Shown: positions 47,889 through 58,478 of the stretch, piece by piece
Numbering within the stretch: position 1 is the stretch's first letter
Layout of the letters: every line of letters begins with the position of its first letter
DNA from: Hansfordia pulvinata
Taxonomy: Eukaryota > Ascomycota > Sordariomycetes > Xylariales
Direction of reading: 5' to 3'
Assembly (NCBI GenBank): GCA_006538405.1
Contig: BJKQ01000005.1
Span: forward strand, 1,054,001 to 1,118,000
DNA length: 64,000 nt
Made by a program: the position numbers and the translations under genes
The notes under the pieces: model-generated
What the model was told of the DNA's origin: nothing
Databases searched by the model: none
What the model saw: only the letters and a program-made list of their open reading frames with translations

Positions 47889-49150
47889 ATGTCCGAGTCG
47901 GTGGCCGACTTCCCCCAGACGTGGCAGAAGCCCTCGTGCGGCGAGCTCCTCGAGGCCCTCGAGAAGCTGCGCGTCGAGCCCCCCGTCTGGAACGCCGCCA
48001 CCCCGACCAGGGTCATCCTCGACGACTACCACGGCACCGCCCGCGGCCGCCAGGAGGCCACGGCCTACATCTCGACCGTCATCCGCAGCAGCCTCGCCTG
48101 GCTGCCCGAGGTGGACCGGGAGGCCCTGTGGACCATCGCCAGCCAGCGCCTGGCCGAGCGGTGCGGCCGCCTCGGCATGGGCGAGATCACGCGCCGCTGG
48201 CCCTTTGAGGGGGGCGCGGCGGCCTCGGGGCGCGGCTGCCGCCGCGGCTTCGACCTCACCCTCAGGGAGCCCTCCATCACCGGCGACAGCCTCGGCCTCA
48301 AGACCTGGGGCTCGTCCTACGTCCTCGCGCGGTGCCTTGACGAGATCGCCGCCAAGTCGCTGTCCCACCTGCTTGTCCCTCACGACGACGACGACGACGA
48401 GGATCAGACCAGCTGCGACGGCAACAGCAGCAGCAGCAGCAGCAACGGCGACAACAGCCGCAGCAACGCCTCCGTCAACGTCCTCGAGCTCGGCTCCGGC
48501 ACCGGCCTCCTCGGCATGGCCGCGGCCGCCAAGTGGAGGACCGCCGTGGCCCTCAGCGACCTGCCCGAGATCGTGCCCAACCTCGCCTTCAACGCCGCGG
48601 CCAACGAGAAGACCATCGCCTCCCAAGGGGGCAGCGTCAGCGTCGGCGCCCTCACGTGGGGCAGCCCCGAGGAGAGCGACGGCATGTTCCGGGAGAAGAA
48701 CCGTTTCGAGGTACGAACAACAGCCCCCCCTTTCCCGATCACCAAGGCAGGCAGGCAGCCAGCCAGCCAGCCAGCCTCACCTTCCACCGAATAGATAGAG
48801 AGTGGGCTTTTGGCATTGTCCCCTCCCGACTAACGACTAAACTGGTAAAAACACACAAATAGATCATCGTCGTCGCGGACGCGCTGTATGACGACGAGCA
48901 CCCGGCGCTCCTCGCGTCTGCCGTCCAGGACCAGCTGGCGCGCGGCCCAGACGCCCGAGTCGTGCTGATGAGCCCGCTGCGGGACCCGACCACGCGCAGC
49001 CTACTGGCCGAGTTCCGGGCGGAGATGGCGCGGAGCGCCGCGGCCCTGGCGTGCCTGGAGGAGCACACGCTGCAGGGCCAGGACGACTGGGGGGACGACG
49101 AGGAGGGCTCGCAGATCGAGTGCTGGTGGGGCGTCTTTGGGAGGGCGTGA
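47889..49150 (+). CDS. SAM-dependent methyltransferase, Methyltransf_16 / protein-lysine type (Rrg1/Efm2-like)
   Basis: Seven-beta-strand methyltransferase of the group that methylates lysines on translation factors and other proteins. Exons 47889-48710 and 48863-49150 (donor GTACGA, acceptor AATAG) close to 369 residues. The upstream signature LGLKTWGSSYVLARCLDEI fits the family. Motif I is NVLELGSGTGLLGMAAAA. The next strand is LSDLPEIVPNLAFNAAAN, and the post-intron part has VVADALYDDEHPALLASAV. The protein ends CWWGVFGRA. A low-complexity insertion (poly-Asp, then poly-Ser/Asn) at about residues 160-190 precedes motif I. The exact substrate is not readable; Rrg1-like or Efm2-like is a guess from the overall pattern. 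Confidence 0.87.
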
Positions 49151-49489
49151 CGGGCGGCAGCGGGGCAGAGAGAGTCCAACATCGAAAGGAAAGCTTACTG
49201 CCGTCGCGACAGCTAGACATGAAGTAGACGAATAATGATGACGACGAGAACTTGCAGTCATGAACCGAGCCGCTGGCCGACCTACCATCCTACCTATCGT
49301 CTGCGCCGTGTCGATCTGAAAAAATCCTTCAGTGTATTGCCGAGTCTGGACTCATGGCAACATTGTAAACGTCGCGACTACAGTCACGAAGCTGGGCCAA
49401 TGGTAAAGTCACCATCGCATGCGCACGAACAAGTCACAGGGACAAAGGCACCTCTTAAATACACCTAAGCAAACCCGTCCCACACCGCA
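49151..49489. other. Spacer between convergent genes
   Basis: The methyltransferase and the rhodopsin-fold gene both end here. There is no ORF or RNA signal. Confidence 0.5.
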
Positions 49490-51374
49490 TCATCCTAACC
49501 GCCTCCCCAATCCCGGCCGGAGCGGTGGCGGCGGTGGCGGCGGCGGCGCTGCGTGGCGGTCAATCTGGACGACGGTGGTCATCATGATGGAGCAGCTGCC
49601 CTCCTGCTGGCGCCGGTGGTGCTTGGGATGCCGCTGCCTACGCGGCGGCGACTTCAGGCCCTCCACCGCGGGCGCGGGCTCCGGCAGGATGACCTCCTCG
49701 TCGCTACTGCGGCTGCGGCTGCGCCGCGAACGCGACCGCGAGCGCCGCAAGGACGAAGACGCTGTCGAGGAGTCGGACACGATGGCGGCCTTGTGCGAGA
49801 CGCCGCGGTGGCCGAAGCTGGCCGGGAGGCTCGTCGCGTCGCGCGTGAGAACGATCGGTGGTGGCGGGTGGTAGTGGTCCGAGTCGCTGTAGTGATGCTG
49901 GTGGTGGTGGTGGTGGTGCTGCTGCTCTTGGTCGCTGACGTGTAGCTCGTAGTCCTGCTTCCACTGCCGGCGCCGGCGCTGCCTCTGCCACGACGTCGAT
50001 ATGGAGAAGGAGGCGGACTTGCTGGCGTTGCTCTTGTTGTCGTGGTCGTCGCAGTACCGCAGCGGGGTCATGCGCAGGACGGACCGGAGGACGGGCTTGA
50101 GGCAGGGCAGGCAAGCTGCTATGATCCCGACGTTGCATTCGATTCTGTACATACATAGAAACGGGCGTCGATCAGTTCCTGCGCGACCTGTGTTGAGGGA
50201 AAGAGGGAGAAGATCTTATTTTCCCGATCCGTTGTCAAAGGTTGTCGGGCACTCACGCGATCCAGATGGTCAGGTTGGCCGAGTCCCACAGGAAATCGCC
50301 CACCTTGCCATAGTCGGCTATGTAGATTGTCTTGATGATGGCCGCGGCCGAGGCACTGTTGGTTTCCGGTCAGGGTCGGAAGGACCTCGGGGGAGGGTAG
50401 AGAGCAAAAGGCCGAAAATGCTCACAGGATTCCGAGCCCCAGAACGCATATGAGGGAAGCCTTGGTCCTCCAGTTGATCTGCAACCTGGCAAACATGGGG
50501 ATGGGGAGGAGTGCGAAGAAGACGTCCGTCAGAATGTTGATGACTGCCAGCGCGGTTGGACTGTCAGCTGTGTCTTCCCTCTCCGAGCAGCCGAGCGAAG
50601 GGGCACATCGCAGGCGGACTTAACTGGCGTTGGCGTAGCTGAGCGACTGCAGCGTGTCCTGGGACCAGCAGGTAGTCACGACGGCGGAGTCCCACAGCAC
50701 GGCGATGTCTCGGCACTGGGCGGCGAGGGTGACTGTGGCGGCGAGGGTGGCCAGGATGATGACGACCATGGCGCCCTGGATGAGGCGGATGTGGGCCGTG
50801 GCCGCGGCGATACGCAGCAGGAAGAAGCCGACGGAGAGCTTGATCAGCGAGATGGCCCATAGGTAGATGGGCTGGGTGACGAAGTTGAGCCTGAGGCCGG
50901 CGCGGTTGACGGCCGGGTCGAGGTGGACGGCGTGCCGACCGGCGCCGTTGCGGACCTCGGGGATCACGACGGCCATTCCAGACAGGGACAGGAGCTGATG
51001 GTGATGTCGTCAGAATGGGTTCCATGGTCTTTGTGTTCTGGAGCTGGAAGTTGTGGCTGTGGCTGGAAGGCAGACGCCATCACTCACAATAGCACTCAGA
51101 ATAGCATAGTCCTTTTGTGTGTGTTGTTTCACGGTCAGCATTGCCACGCGAATATCTCATCCGGATAGAGACAGAGAAAGAGAGAAGGAGAGGGAGAGGG
51201 ATAGAGAGCACTCACATCCGCGCCGAAGCTCCGGACGACCCTGATCCTCACGTATATCCTGACGGAGGCGATGATCGATGCCAGCAGGGTGACGCCAATG
51301 ACGACCCCGAGAATGTCTCTTCCCCTGTCCACGTCTGGTTGGCCCGCGCCTCCCAAGCCCGAGGGTGCCGTCAT
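49490..51374 (-). CDS. Fungal rhodopsin-fold seven-helix membrane protein (PTH11-related family)
   Basis: Plasma-membrane protein of the fungal 'rhodopsin domain' family, often called PTH11-like receptors. Six exons close exactly to 474 residues: 51374-51216, 51111-51088 (24 nt), 50994-50625, 50543-50426, 50355-50257 and 50144-49490. Helices in order: ILGVVIGVTLLASIIASVRI; LLSLSGMAVVIP after the conserved DYAILSAI; PIYLWAISLIKLSVGFFLLR; MVVIILATLAATVTLA; IINILTDVFFALLPIPMF; SLICVLGLGILASAAAII; and NLTIWIAIECNVGIIAACLP. There is no CFEM domain before helix 1. The cytosolic tail of about 200 residues has a His run, an Arg/Ser-rich stretch and a poly-Pro end. Ligand and signalling role are unknown. 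Confidence 0.88.
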
Positions 51375-52387
51375 GTTGAATCGACGACGACGTGGTGGTG
51401 ATACTCGCAGTGTGGTGTTTTGATGCTGGCGAGACGGCAGGAGCGGGTCAGGACGGAGGGCAGCCGCCAAAAGTCGTTACCTACAACGGAGGACCGTGTA
51501 GTTACATGTACTTCCGTCGTACTTCCAAACCAAGGCTTCGCAACCATCAGTCCAGTCTTTTTCTCTCTCGGCACAACTTTCTAGCTCCGTCTTGATCGGG
51601 AGGGCCCAACGACGGCCCGTCCCCCCTCCGTGGCGTTTCGTTTCAAATCGACTGGCTGAGGTTTCCACGAGTATGTGTGTGCCAGTGGGTGGCCGAGTTC
51701 ACGACGCTAGGCCGCGACGCGTAGGCCGAATCTACGCGGCCCGAGATGAGTCTTCAGCCAGAGAGGGCCGGTCTGCAGGGGGCTGAGGAGCAGCCGGTGA
51801 CCGGTGGCTTGTCATTATCGTACGCATACACGTTCGAGGCCCCAGCCCAGCTTCTGCATCGTGCCGCCACACCTCGCGAGGCGTCGCGGGTGTCTCCACG
51901 GCGGGCGGCTGGGCGAACTACGAGTAGTTAGTACCTTATGTTGTAGGTGGTAGGGACTCGGATGGTTCCTTGATTAGCGCGAGAGGGCCGGCCGAGACCA
52001 CGCGCCTCGATCGCTGGGCGGGCGGGCGGCCGTGGCGGGGAACGAAGACGGACGCGGACGGGTACGCCACGAGTTTTCGCACCTTTCCGTCTCGATGCGG
52101 TCCATCCGTCCCGGGGGAAGACTGGCCAGCTGTTTGAGTTCTTAGTGCCTGGTGCCCGTACGACAAGCGGCTGGAATTACTAGCGCTCGGAAAATCGACA
52201 CGCGGACGTGAATGTGAACATTGAGGGAGTCCTTAAAGTTGACGTTCAGGTAGAGAGGGGTGGATGCTGTGATTCCATTGCTTGCATGCGTCTTGCGGCC
52301 CGTATTTGCAAGATGACATCATGTCAAGTAGCTCCCTTCCGCTTCAACGACCCATCACCGACCAGCTTGTTAACAGCTGGATCAGTC
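51375..52387. other. Spacer upstream of the rhodopsin-fold gene, no gene
   Basis: Only short ORFs are seen. The stretch should hold the promoter of the rhodopsin-fold gene. Confidence 0.5.
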
Positions 52388-52487
52388 GCTCGGTTAGCTC
52401 AGTTGGTTAGAGCGTGGTACTAATATCCCCGTCACAGGGAATACATAGTAAATGCCAAGGTCATGAGTTCAAGCCTCATACTGAGCA
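52388..52487 (+). tRNA. tRNA-Ile (AAT) with an intron
   Basis: Cloverleaf by hand: acceptor GCTCGGT (52388-52394) with ACTGAGC (52480-52486), one G-T pair; D arm GCTC/GAGC (52397-52413); anticodon stem TGGTA (52415-52419) with TGCCA (52453-52457). The loop begins CT AAT A, so the anticodon is AAT at 52422-52424. An intron of about 26 bases (52426-52451) follows position 37, the usual place. The T arm is ATGAG, TTCAAGC, CTCAT (52463-52479), and the discriminator is A52487. The T-loop TTCAAGC is slightly off consensus. An oligo-T run at 52563-52571 could be a distal terminator. Confidence 0.9.
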
Positions 52488-53063
52488 GCATATCCTTTTG
52501 CCGGATCGATTACTGGATCCAGCCAATGCAGGTGTCGAATGATGACTTCTGCTTGTATCATCTTTTTTTTGTTCTTATATGTTGAATTATCTGTCGTCAG
52601 GGCAGGTTAGAGGTGGGGCAGCAACATTGAACCGTCATTCTGTATACTGGTAAGCACTGCATTGCATCAAATGTGTATCTTACTGCGTGCCTACCATGCA
52701 AGCAAGCTGCGCACTTTCAAGCACGTGCGGTTTATTACCACATCCGTTGGAGGTCGGTCGTTCTTGCCAGGTACCTAAGCGTACGAACACACGTCCCGGC
52801 TGGATTAGGAACGCTACATGTTAGGTACTGACTGGGACATGCCAGGCAGTACAGTCGCTCCATGTAAGGTTCCGAGCGACATCAACCGCCCCGCCTGCAG
52901 CCAAGCTCTGCTCAACCCTCAACATCCTCACATCCCATCCCGAGCTGGCCCAGCAGCTGCTATAAATGAAGCTCCCTCTCGGCTTCTGTGATGCGGCGTC
53001 ACGTCTCAACGGTACCCCATTGGCTTCTCCCGCGCTCGGACCGTCGAGCGTGAGCCGCGCACC
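52488..53063. other. Spacer between tRNA-Ile and F-box gene
   Basis: It holds a T9 run (52563-52571) and, near its end, the F-box promoter. No other gene is seen. Confidence 0.5.
52961..52966 (+). promoter_or_regulatory. TATA box candidate of the F-box gene
   Basis: A perfect TATAAA lies 98 bases before the ATG at 53064 in an otherwise GC-rich stretch. Confidence 0.4.
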
Positions 53064-54675
53064 ATGGCCGAGGGCGTCACCATCCGCCATCTCCCTCTGG
53101 AGATCCTTGAGCTGATCGTGGGCGAGCTCGACGACGTCCCCTCGCTCGGGAACGCCGCCCTGAGCCACCGCCTCTTCAACAACGCCATCCACTCGGGTTA
53201 TCGCGTCATCTGGAACGTGCTGAGAAACCACCTCGGCGACTCGCGTCTTCTCCCGTACGCCTTGGCCTGCGCATCCAGGATCACAGACCCCGTCAGCCGC
53301 CTCAAGACGTATCGCCCCGGCTGCCCAGGAGTAGACCTGAGCTGGTGCGGCAAGTTCATGTCGTTGTCTAACGCCCATCGGATAGCTTCGTTCCACGACC
53401 TCGTCACTCACTATGGCGCTTCCTTCTTCGACTCGGCCTTCGAATCGCTGCACAGATGTGGGTCCCAGGGGCACCAGGGCCGGCGCCGGCGCCGGCGCGG
53501 TCTCCGCCACTCCACCCCCGACGAGCGATTCCGTGTCTTCCGTGCACTCTACCGATTCGAGCTATGGGGGAAGCTTACGCCTCGCATGAGGCTTAGTGAT
53601 ATGTACGGGCCGTCCGTCTACGCAGAGGTCAAGCGACTGTTCTTCGACCCGTACACTCTCTGGGCGACGAGCAGCTCGCCACCATCCTCGAGTTTCTCGA
53701 CTCGCGCCTCTCCAAAAGCATGAGCATTCCACCATCCGTCGTGATCAAACCAGCGTAATACTGACTTGGGTATATTTGTCCCCTCTAGGTTTCGACGAAG
53801 TTGCATCCCACGACGTGTTATGGGGTGTGGCCAGAATCCCATGGGTCCACAGACCCGGGGGCGTGAATGACGACAACGCATGGAAGGAGCACTTGGTCAG
53901 TCTCCCCTCCCCCTTCTCGTCCATGATTCCATCTTCCAACGTTAGGAATGCTCACACCGCCATGTGCGACGCGCAGCTCTCCCTGGGCCTCCGGAGCCTG
54001 CGCCGGCTCGAGACCCTGCGTACCTACAACGAGAAGAGGTCCTTCCTCACGCAGCGCTTATCCGCCTCCCACGCGCCCCTGGGCCACAGCATCCGCTCCG
54101 CCGCGTGCGCCCGGATGTCGATAGGCCTCCTCCCTCACGAGATGCTCCCGGACCACGAGATGGGCCAGTGCGACGAAGAGGACCGGGACGACGACGGCCC
54201 CGCCCGCATGTGGGCGACGTGCGCGGGAGACGTGTTTCCGCCGGTCATGCGCCGCCGCAACTGGCTCCTGCGGAGCTGCGGCTATGTCGTCTGGGATAAC
54301 CTAAACGTCTTGGAACAAGAGCTGGCCACCGACACAGACACAGACACAGACGCAAGCGCGGCGGCGACACATGAGGCCTGGGTGGCGATGCTTGCCCAAT
54401 ATGCCGACGAAGACTTGATAATAGTTACCGGCCTCTCGAACGCCTTGGAAGCCAACAACCAGGCGGAGGCTGACCGCAGCGACGAGGAACAGGCCAGACT
54501 TCACCAGTCGATGTCCGAGTCGTTCCAGACCCGACAGCAGATCTGGCGCGATGGCGGCAGCGGATACTGGAGCCAGGATGACGAGAGCCAGCTTGTCTGG
54601 ACGGACCCCAAAGTTATAAAAGTCAACCTATATACCTATATACGTCTCGACGCGTTATATCAGGATTTTGGATGA
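53064..54675 (+). CDS. F-box domain protein, one frameshift and an unresolved junction
   Basis: Likely substrate adaptor of an SCF ubiquitin ligase. The F-box is at residues about 6-50 (IRHLPLEILELIVGELDD, then ALSHRLFNNAI). The body resembles a fungal group with a YRFELWGKLTP part, then LATILEFLDSRLSKSMS, then FDEVASHDVLWGVARIPWV and a late LLRSCGYVVWDNLNVLEQEL. The frame slips by one missing base in the GGG run at 53658-53662 (PYTLWG then DEQLATILEF). Between about 53735 and 53790 the frame must change again, probably through a small intron ending CCCTCTAG at 53788. No GT donor gives both a legal length and the right phase, so another lost base is likely. The last exon runs open from about 53789 to 54675 and ends LYQDFG. 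Confidence 0.75.
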
Positions 54676-55507
54676 GTTATGTTTATCATCTCGAAAGCGA
54701 ACTTCCGCCGATGGAACGCTTGCTACAGCACTGAAGGACACCCCCTCCTTTTTTTTTGGGGGGGGGGGGGGGGGCACAAGGATGGGAACGTTACGGGATT
54801 GCCAGCCTCCTTATTTGATTATGATAACAGCAGCGAAGTATATTTCACTTAACACATGCTATTTCCATCCACTCCTTTACAGCCTTGCTTGGCCCGTGAT
54901 CATACTTGGCCATGCTGATCAACAGGTGTGCAGGTCAGCAGCGGCCGCAGACTCGGCGAGCCACTGCTCGCTGCCACCTCGCCGCCTACATGTTGGGCTC
55001 CTGGTAAGCGGCCGCAGACTGCGCCACGGTCCTTGGTCTCTGCCTGGGGCGAAGGACCGACGAAAGCGTATGTGAGCATCTGCGCGGTGAATGTAGGATG
55101 CTTATTTATTGTCTCTCTTACCGTGGTGGCCAAGATGGCCAGCTGCCTCGCTCCTGAAAAGAGCCGGCATAATCTTGGGAGAGCTGTAATGGATGTCAGA
55201 CTGAGCCACTTTGCACAGCCGGTACCTAAAGTCATCGGGTGCGCCCCGGGCCCAGTCAGATCAATCACGTCTCACGCACCACAACGTCACGAGGGACGCG
55301 CCTTCTTTGCGGAACAACACGCATGGCAAGAGAGTGATGTTAGGTAGTCTATTGTACATGTGCTTCCCCCCACCCGCATCGGGTTCCTGTCACTCCCCGC
55401 GTAGAAGAAGAGCTCTTCTTGACTCTCATCCTTGACGACGCCATGCGCGAAAATTGACAACACCATCAAAGGAGCCCGGCCTCATCATACACACTTCGGT
55501 GTCCATC
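54676..55507. other. Spacer with T9-G17 run, no gene
   Basis: A T9-G17 homopolymer lies at 54749-54774. The pieces agactcggcgag and gcggccgcagact occur twice near 54940-55030. No ORF is supported; the right end is the promoter of the next gene. Confidence 0.5.
54749..54774 (+). repeat. T9-G17 homopolymer junction
   Basis: Nine T followed by seventeen G just after the F-box gene. Confidence 0.9.
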
Positions 55508-56770
55508 ATGCCTCCCCTCCAAACCTTGGACGATTTCATTCCCGTCCTGTTTCCAACGACGCCGACACCTGACACCAAGCCAAGAATCACGATGGTACCC
55601 ACGACCCGAGACCTCCAACCAGCGTCTCCGCCAGATCCCACATCCGCAGGCCCCCCGCCAGCCTTCATCGCGGCGCCAATCATCATCGGCTCTCTCGTGG
55701 TCCTGGGGTTTGTGCTTATGTGCATCGGCGCCCGCAAGCGCCGGCACTCCCCGCGGGTCTACGTCAACAGGCCGGGCCACATCCTGGGCGTGGTGCCTAA
55801 GAACGAGGAGCATCGGAGGAGGCTCGAGGCGTGGGCGGCGTTCGTCAAGCAAGGACTGGCCCAGCGAGAGGCGGAGGAGCGTGACCAAGGCAAGGGCCGC
55901 CAGGTCTGGTTCTCACGGTACACGCGCCGCGGCCGGCTGAAGCACTGGGTGCTCGTCATCGGCGACCGCAAGTACGAGCTCCGCCAGCGGCGGCAGTGGC
56001 CCCCCGGGGTGGGTCGCGGCGGCGGCGGCGGCGACGACGACGGGCCTGCGTACTCAGGCCGGGTCAGCCGGGACCCGGGGTGGCGGGCCAAGCTGAACGC
56101 GCGGCAGAGGGCGGTCGAGACGGCGCAGTTCCCCCTGGTCGGCGAGTTCTACATCTGCCTGATCGGCTGGACGGCGCTGTCGGACGCGCAGCTCGAGGAC
56201 GAGCTGGCCCGGGCCGACGGCCGCTTCGGACGCTACCACATGCTATGGAACAACTGCCAGGACTTCCTGCGCGGCTTCGCGTCGGCCGTGGTCGACCCCC
56301 GGGCCCTCGACTGGCAGTGGTTCGAGGGCCACACCCGGCCCGCGTACCAGGCGCACATGACGCCGCCGCCGCCGCCGATGGAGCAGGCCGCCAGCGACTT
56401 CGGCCTGCGCGACAGCTCCGCCACGGGCCACCTGCCCAGGCTCACGCACACGCAGGCCCACGGGATCCGCGGCCGGGAGCCCCTGTCTCCTGACGACGTG
56501 CAGTTTGTGTGCACCATTGCTGACTTCTCGGGCACTGTCGACACTTCTTTCTCTCCCATGCACCACGGCGGCCAGGGCGCTGGAGATGGAGGGAACTTCG
56601 GACACGGGACAGGAGGCGGCGGGTTCGGCGATGGAGGCTTCGGGGGAGGTTTCGGAGACGGCGGCGGCGGTGGGTTCAGTGGCGGCGGCGGCGGCGGCGG
56701 CGGCGGGTTCAGCGACAGCGGCGGAGGCGTCAGCAGCAGCGGAGGAGGTGGGGTAAGCAGCCAGAGTTAG
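55508..56770 (+). CDS. Single-pass membrane protein with papain-like (PPPDE/LRAT-type) H...NC signature and Gly-rich tail
   Basis: Uninterrupted frame from the ATG at 55508, 420 residues. Residues 1-52 are Pro/Thr-rich. One membrane helix lies at about 53-73 (FIAAPIIIGSLVVLGFVLMC), followed by basic ARKRRH, which suggests a cytosolic C-terminal part. Then come LKHWVLVIGDRKYELRQR (His146) and GEFYICLIGWTALSD, with RYHMLWNNCQDFLRGFA (Cys250). A His in a HW-strand and a later NC at the start of a helix is the layout of permuted papain-like hydrolases (PPPDE, LRAT). I infer that fold; it is not proven. The last 70 residues are almost only Gly, Ser, Phe and Asp, a low-complexity tail. The in-frame extension upstream of 55508 starts with TTG and is not used. 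Confidence 0.7.
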   Translation: MPPLQTLDDFIPVLFPTTPTPDTKPRITMVPTTRDLQPASPPDPTSAGPPPAFIAAPIIIGSLVVLGFVLMCIGARKRRHSPRVYVNRPGHILGVVPKNEEHRRRLEAWAAFVKQGLAQREAEERDQGKGRQVWFSRYTRRGRLKHWVLVIGDRKYELRQRRQWPPGVGRGGGGGDDDGPAYSGRVSRDPGWRAKLNARQRAVETAQFPLVGEFYICLIGWTALSDAQLEDELARADGRFGRYHMLWNNCQDFLRGFASAVVDPRALDWQWFEGHTRPAYQAHMTPPPPPMEQAASDFGLRDSSATGHLPRLTHTQAHGIRGREPLSPDDVQFVCTIADFSGTVDTSFSPMHHGGQGAGDGGNFGHGTGGGGFGDGGFGGGFGDGGGGGFSGGGGGGGGGFSDSGGGVSSSGGGGVSSQS

Positions 56771-57261
56771 CTGGATCTCTCAGGGGAGTTTATATCGTAA
56801 GCGTACTTGCAGTCGAGAGTAGTCCCGGCTCGAGAGATGGATCTGTTCGTATGATGCTGTCCGTTGGCACCAGAACGTTGGGGCGACCAGACCAAGATCG
56901 TTCGGAACACGAAGACCGCGCAGTGTCTGCCAGGATCAGGTGGCTGATACCAGGGAAACTGGAGTGCTAGTCATCGAATCGAATGGGAGTCATGCCAGAA
57001 GACCTGTTTCTTTGACCACGATTCCAATGGCTGATCGAAGACCGTTGACTGGTACCTGTGTCAGGGGTAAGGCAGGGGCGCAGGACTTAGGAGAAAGCAA
57101 GCGATATCAGCAAAGGAAAGAAAGGGCATGGCATTAAAGAGGAGCCTGAATGAACCCCTGTTGATATGTCTGTGAATGTTGCCTCAGATCTGTGCTTTAT
57201 CATGTGATAAAATAACATGATGACTGGGCAGTGCCTTCCTGGCCTGCAGAGATTTCCCTTC
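56771..57261. other. Spacer between the membrane-protein gene and the inverted-repeat region
   Basis: No gene is seen. A small perfect palindrome, TTTATCATGTGATAAA, lies at 57196-57211. Confidence 0.5.
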
Positions 57262-57296
57262 TGCTGTGAAGGCCCTGAAGCGCCTGCCTTAGTAAC

Positions 57297-57333
<37 letters not shown>

Positions 57334-58220
57334 CTAGTAGGTACCTAGTCGGACTCCCGGCCCTCGGCCGATTCGACCCAAATACCCCTTTAGCATAGTC
57401 GCACCTTCCCACTCGGTCACCTCACCTTGTGATACCACCCATCACGAAAGAACCAAAACAAACAGATCCATCTATCCAGCTAAGTAGCCAGCTATCTCCA
57501 GTAATCCAGCAAGTTCTTACCTTATCCCCGGCCCAATGCCTTATATTCCATCCTGCTATCCGGCTTGACGTTCTCCTTCGTCGTTACCCGGAGAAACATC
57601 GGGTCGCCCGCAGTCATCTATCTTAAAATCCGGACCAGTTGGTCGGGCCAGCATATCTCTATTAAGGTGTCATAATGGGCCAACTGTTGCGTGGTCCCGC
57701 CTTGAGAGCCGTGAACTCAGCTCGGAATGGCTTTGACGAGTGAAATGATGAATGAATGAGTAGGGGGTCCGAGGGGTAAAGAAGGAGGTCGCGGGGATAG
57801 TAGCACTCAGTTCGAAGGGCGGTTGCGATAGCCGAGGCAAGGAACCGAGTCACGAAAAGTGTGACAACACGCGCGCGGGTGCCTATCCGGCCGAACTGGA
57901 GTCAAGCCAGCGATGCGTTCCATTCTCCATGGCTACCTGAAGCACAGCAAGGGAAGATTGAATGATTTGAGCTGAGGAGTGTTATGTTGGACCAGCTGGG
58001 GCAGCGAGGCATTGTTGTTTATGTTGTTACTTAAAGAGGGGATGAACCTGCCTAGTAGTTGGGAGCCATTAAGGGTCAGTGCTCACTTACCTCAGCACAG
58101 TAGGTGCACCTCTGTTCATGTCTGGAGCATGGAAAGGGCTGAGTGGATTATCCATCTGAAAGGGGTATCGGAGACCCAGGAGTCAGGTTCATAGGTATGT
58201 AAGGATTTTAAGAGTACTTG

Positions 58221-58299
<79 letters not shown>

Positions 58300-58320
58300 A
58301 GGCAGGTGCTTCAAGGCCTC
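57262..58320. repeat. Segment with inverted terminal sequences and CA/TG tracts (possible MITE-like element)
   Basis: The left end reads GGCCCTGAAGCGCCTGCC then TTAGTAAC and (AC)n (57301-57328). The right end, read on the minus strand, is GGCCTTGAAGCACCTGCC, TTAGTAAC and (AC)n, i.e. (TG)n at 58222-58294 on the plus strand. About 28 of 30 bases match before the dinucleotide tracts. This is the layout of terminal inverted repeats about 1.05 kb apart. No transposase ORF lies inside. No clear target-site duplication is seen. Confidence 0.55.
58222..58294 (+). repeat. (TG)36 microsatellite
   Basis: About 36 uninterrupted TG units, the longest microsatellite in the window, at the centre of the inverted repeat. 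Confidence 0.95.
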
Positions 58321-58452
58321 CCACTCTTTAGACAACAGCATTAACAACAATGCCTCGCTGCCCCAGCTGGTCCAACACAATACTCCTTCCTCAGCTCACA
58401 CTATACAATCTTCCCCTGCTGTGCTTTAGGTAGCCATGGAGAGTGGAACATC

Positions 58453-58478
58453 GCTGCCAGAAAGCACTTTCTGGCAGC
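58453..58478. repeat. Perfect hairpin, 12-bp arms with 2-base loop
   Basis: GCTGCCAGAAAG, then CA, then CTTTCTGGCAGC. It sits exactly where the extra segment in the right arm of the inverted repeat begins. Confidence 0.85.

Noticed and set aside
47889..51374. Secondary-metabolite or pigment gene cluster around the methyltransferase and rhodopsin-fold genes
   Set aside because: No PKS, NRPS, terpene cyclase, transporter or cluster regulator is present; the methyltransferase is of the protein-lysine type.
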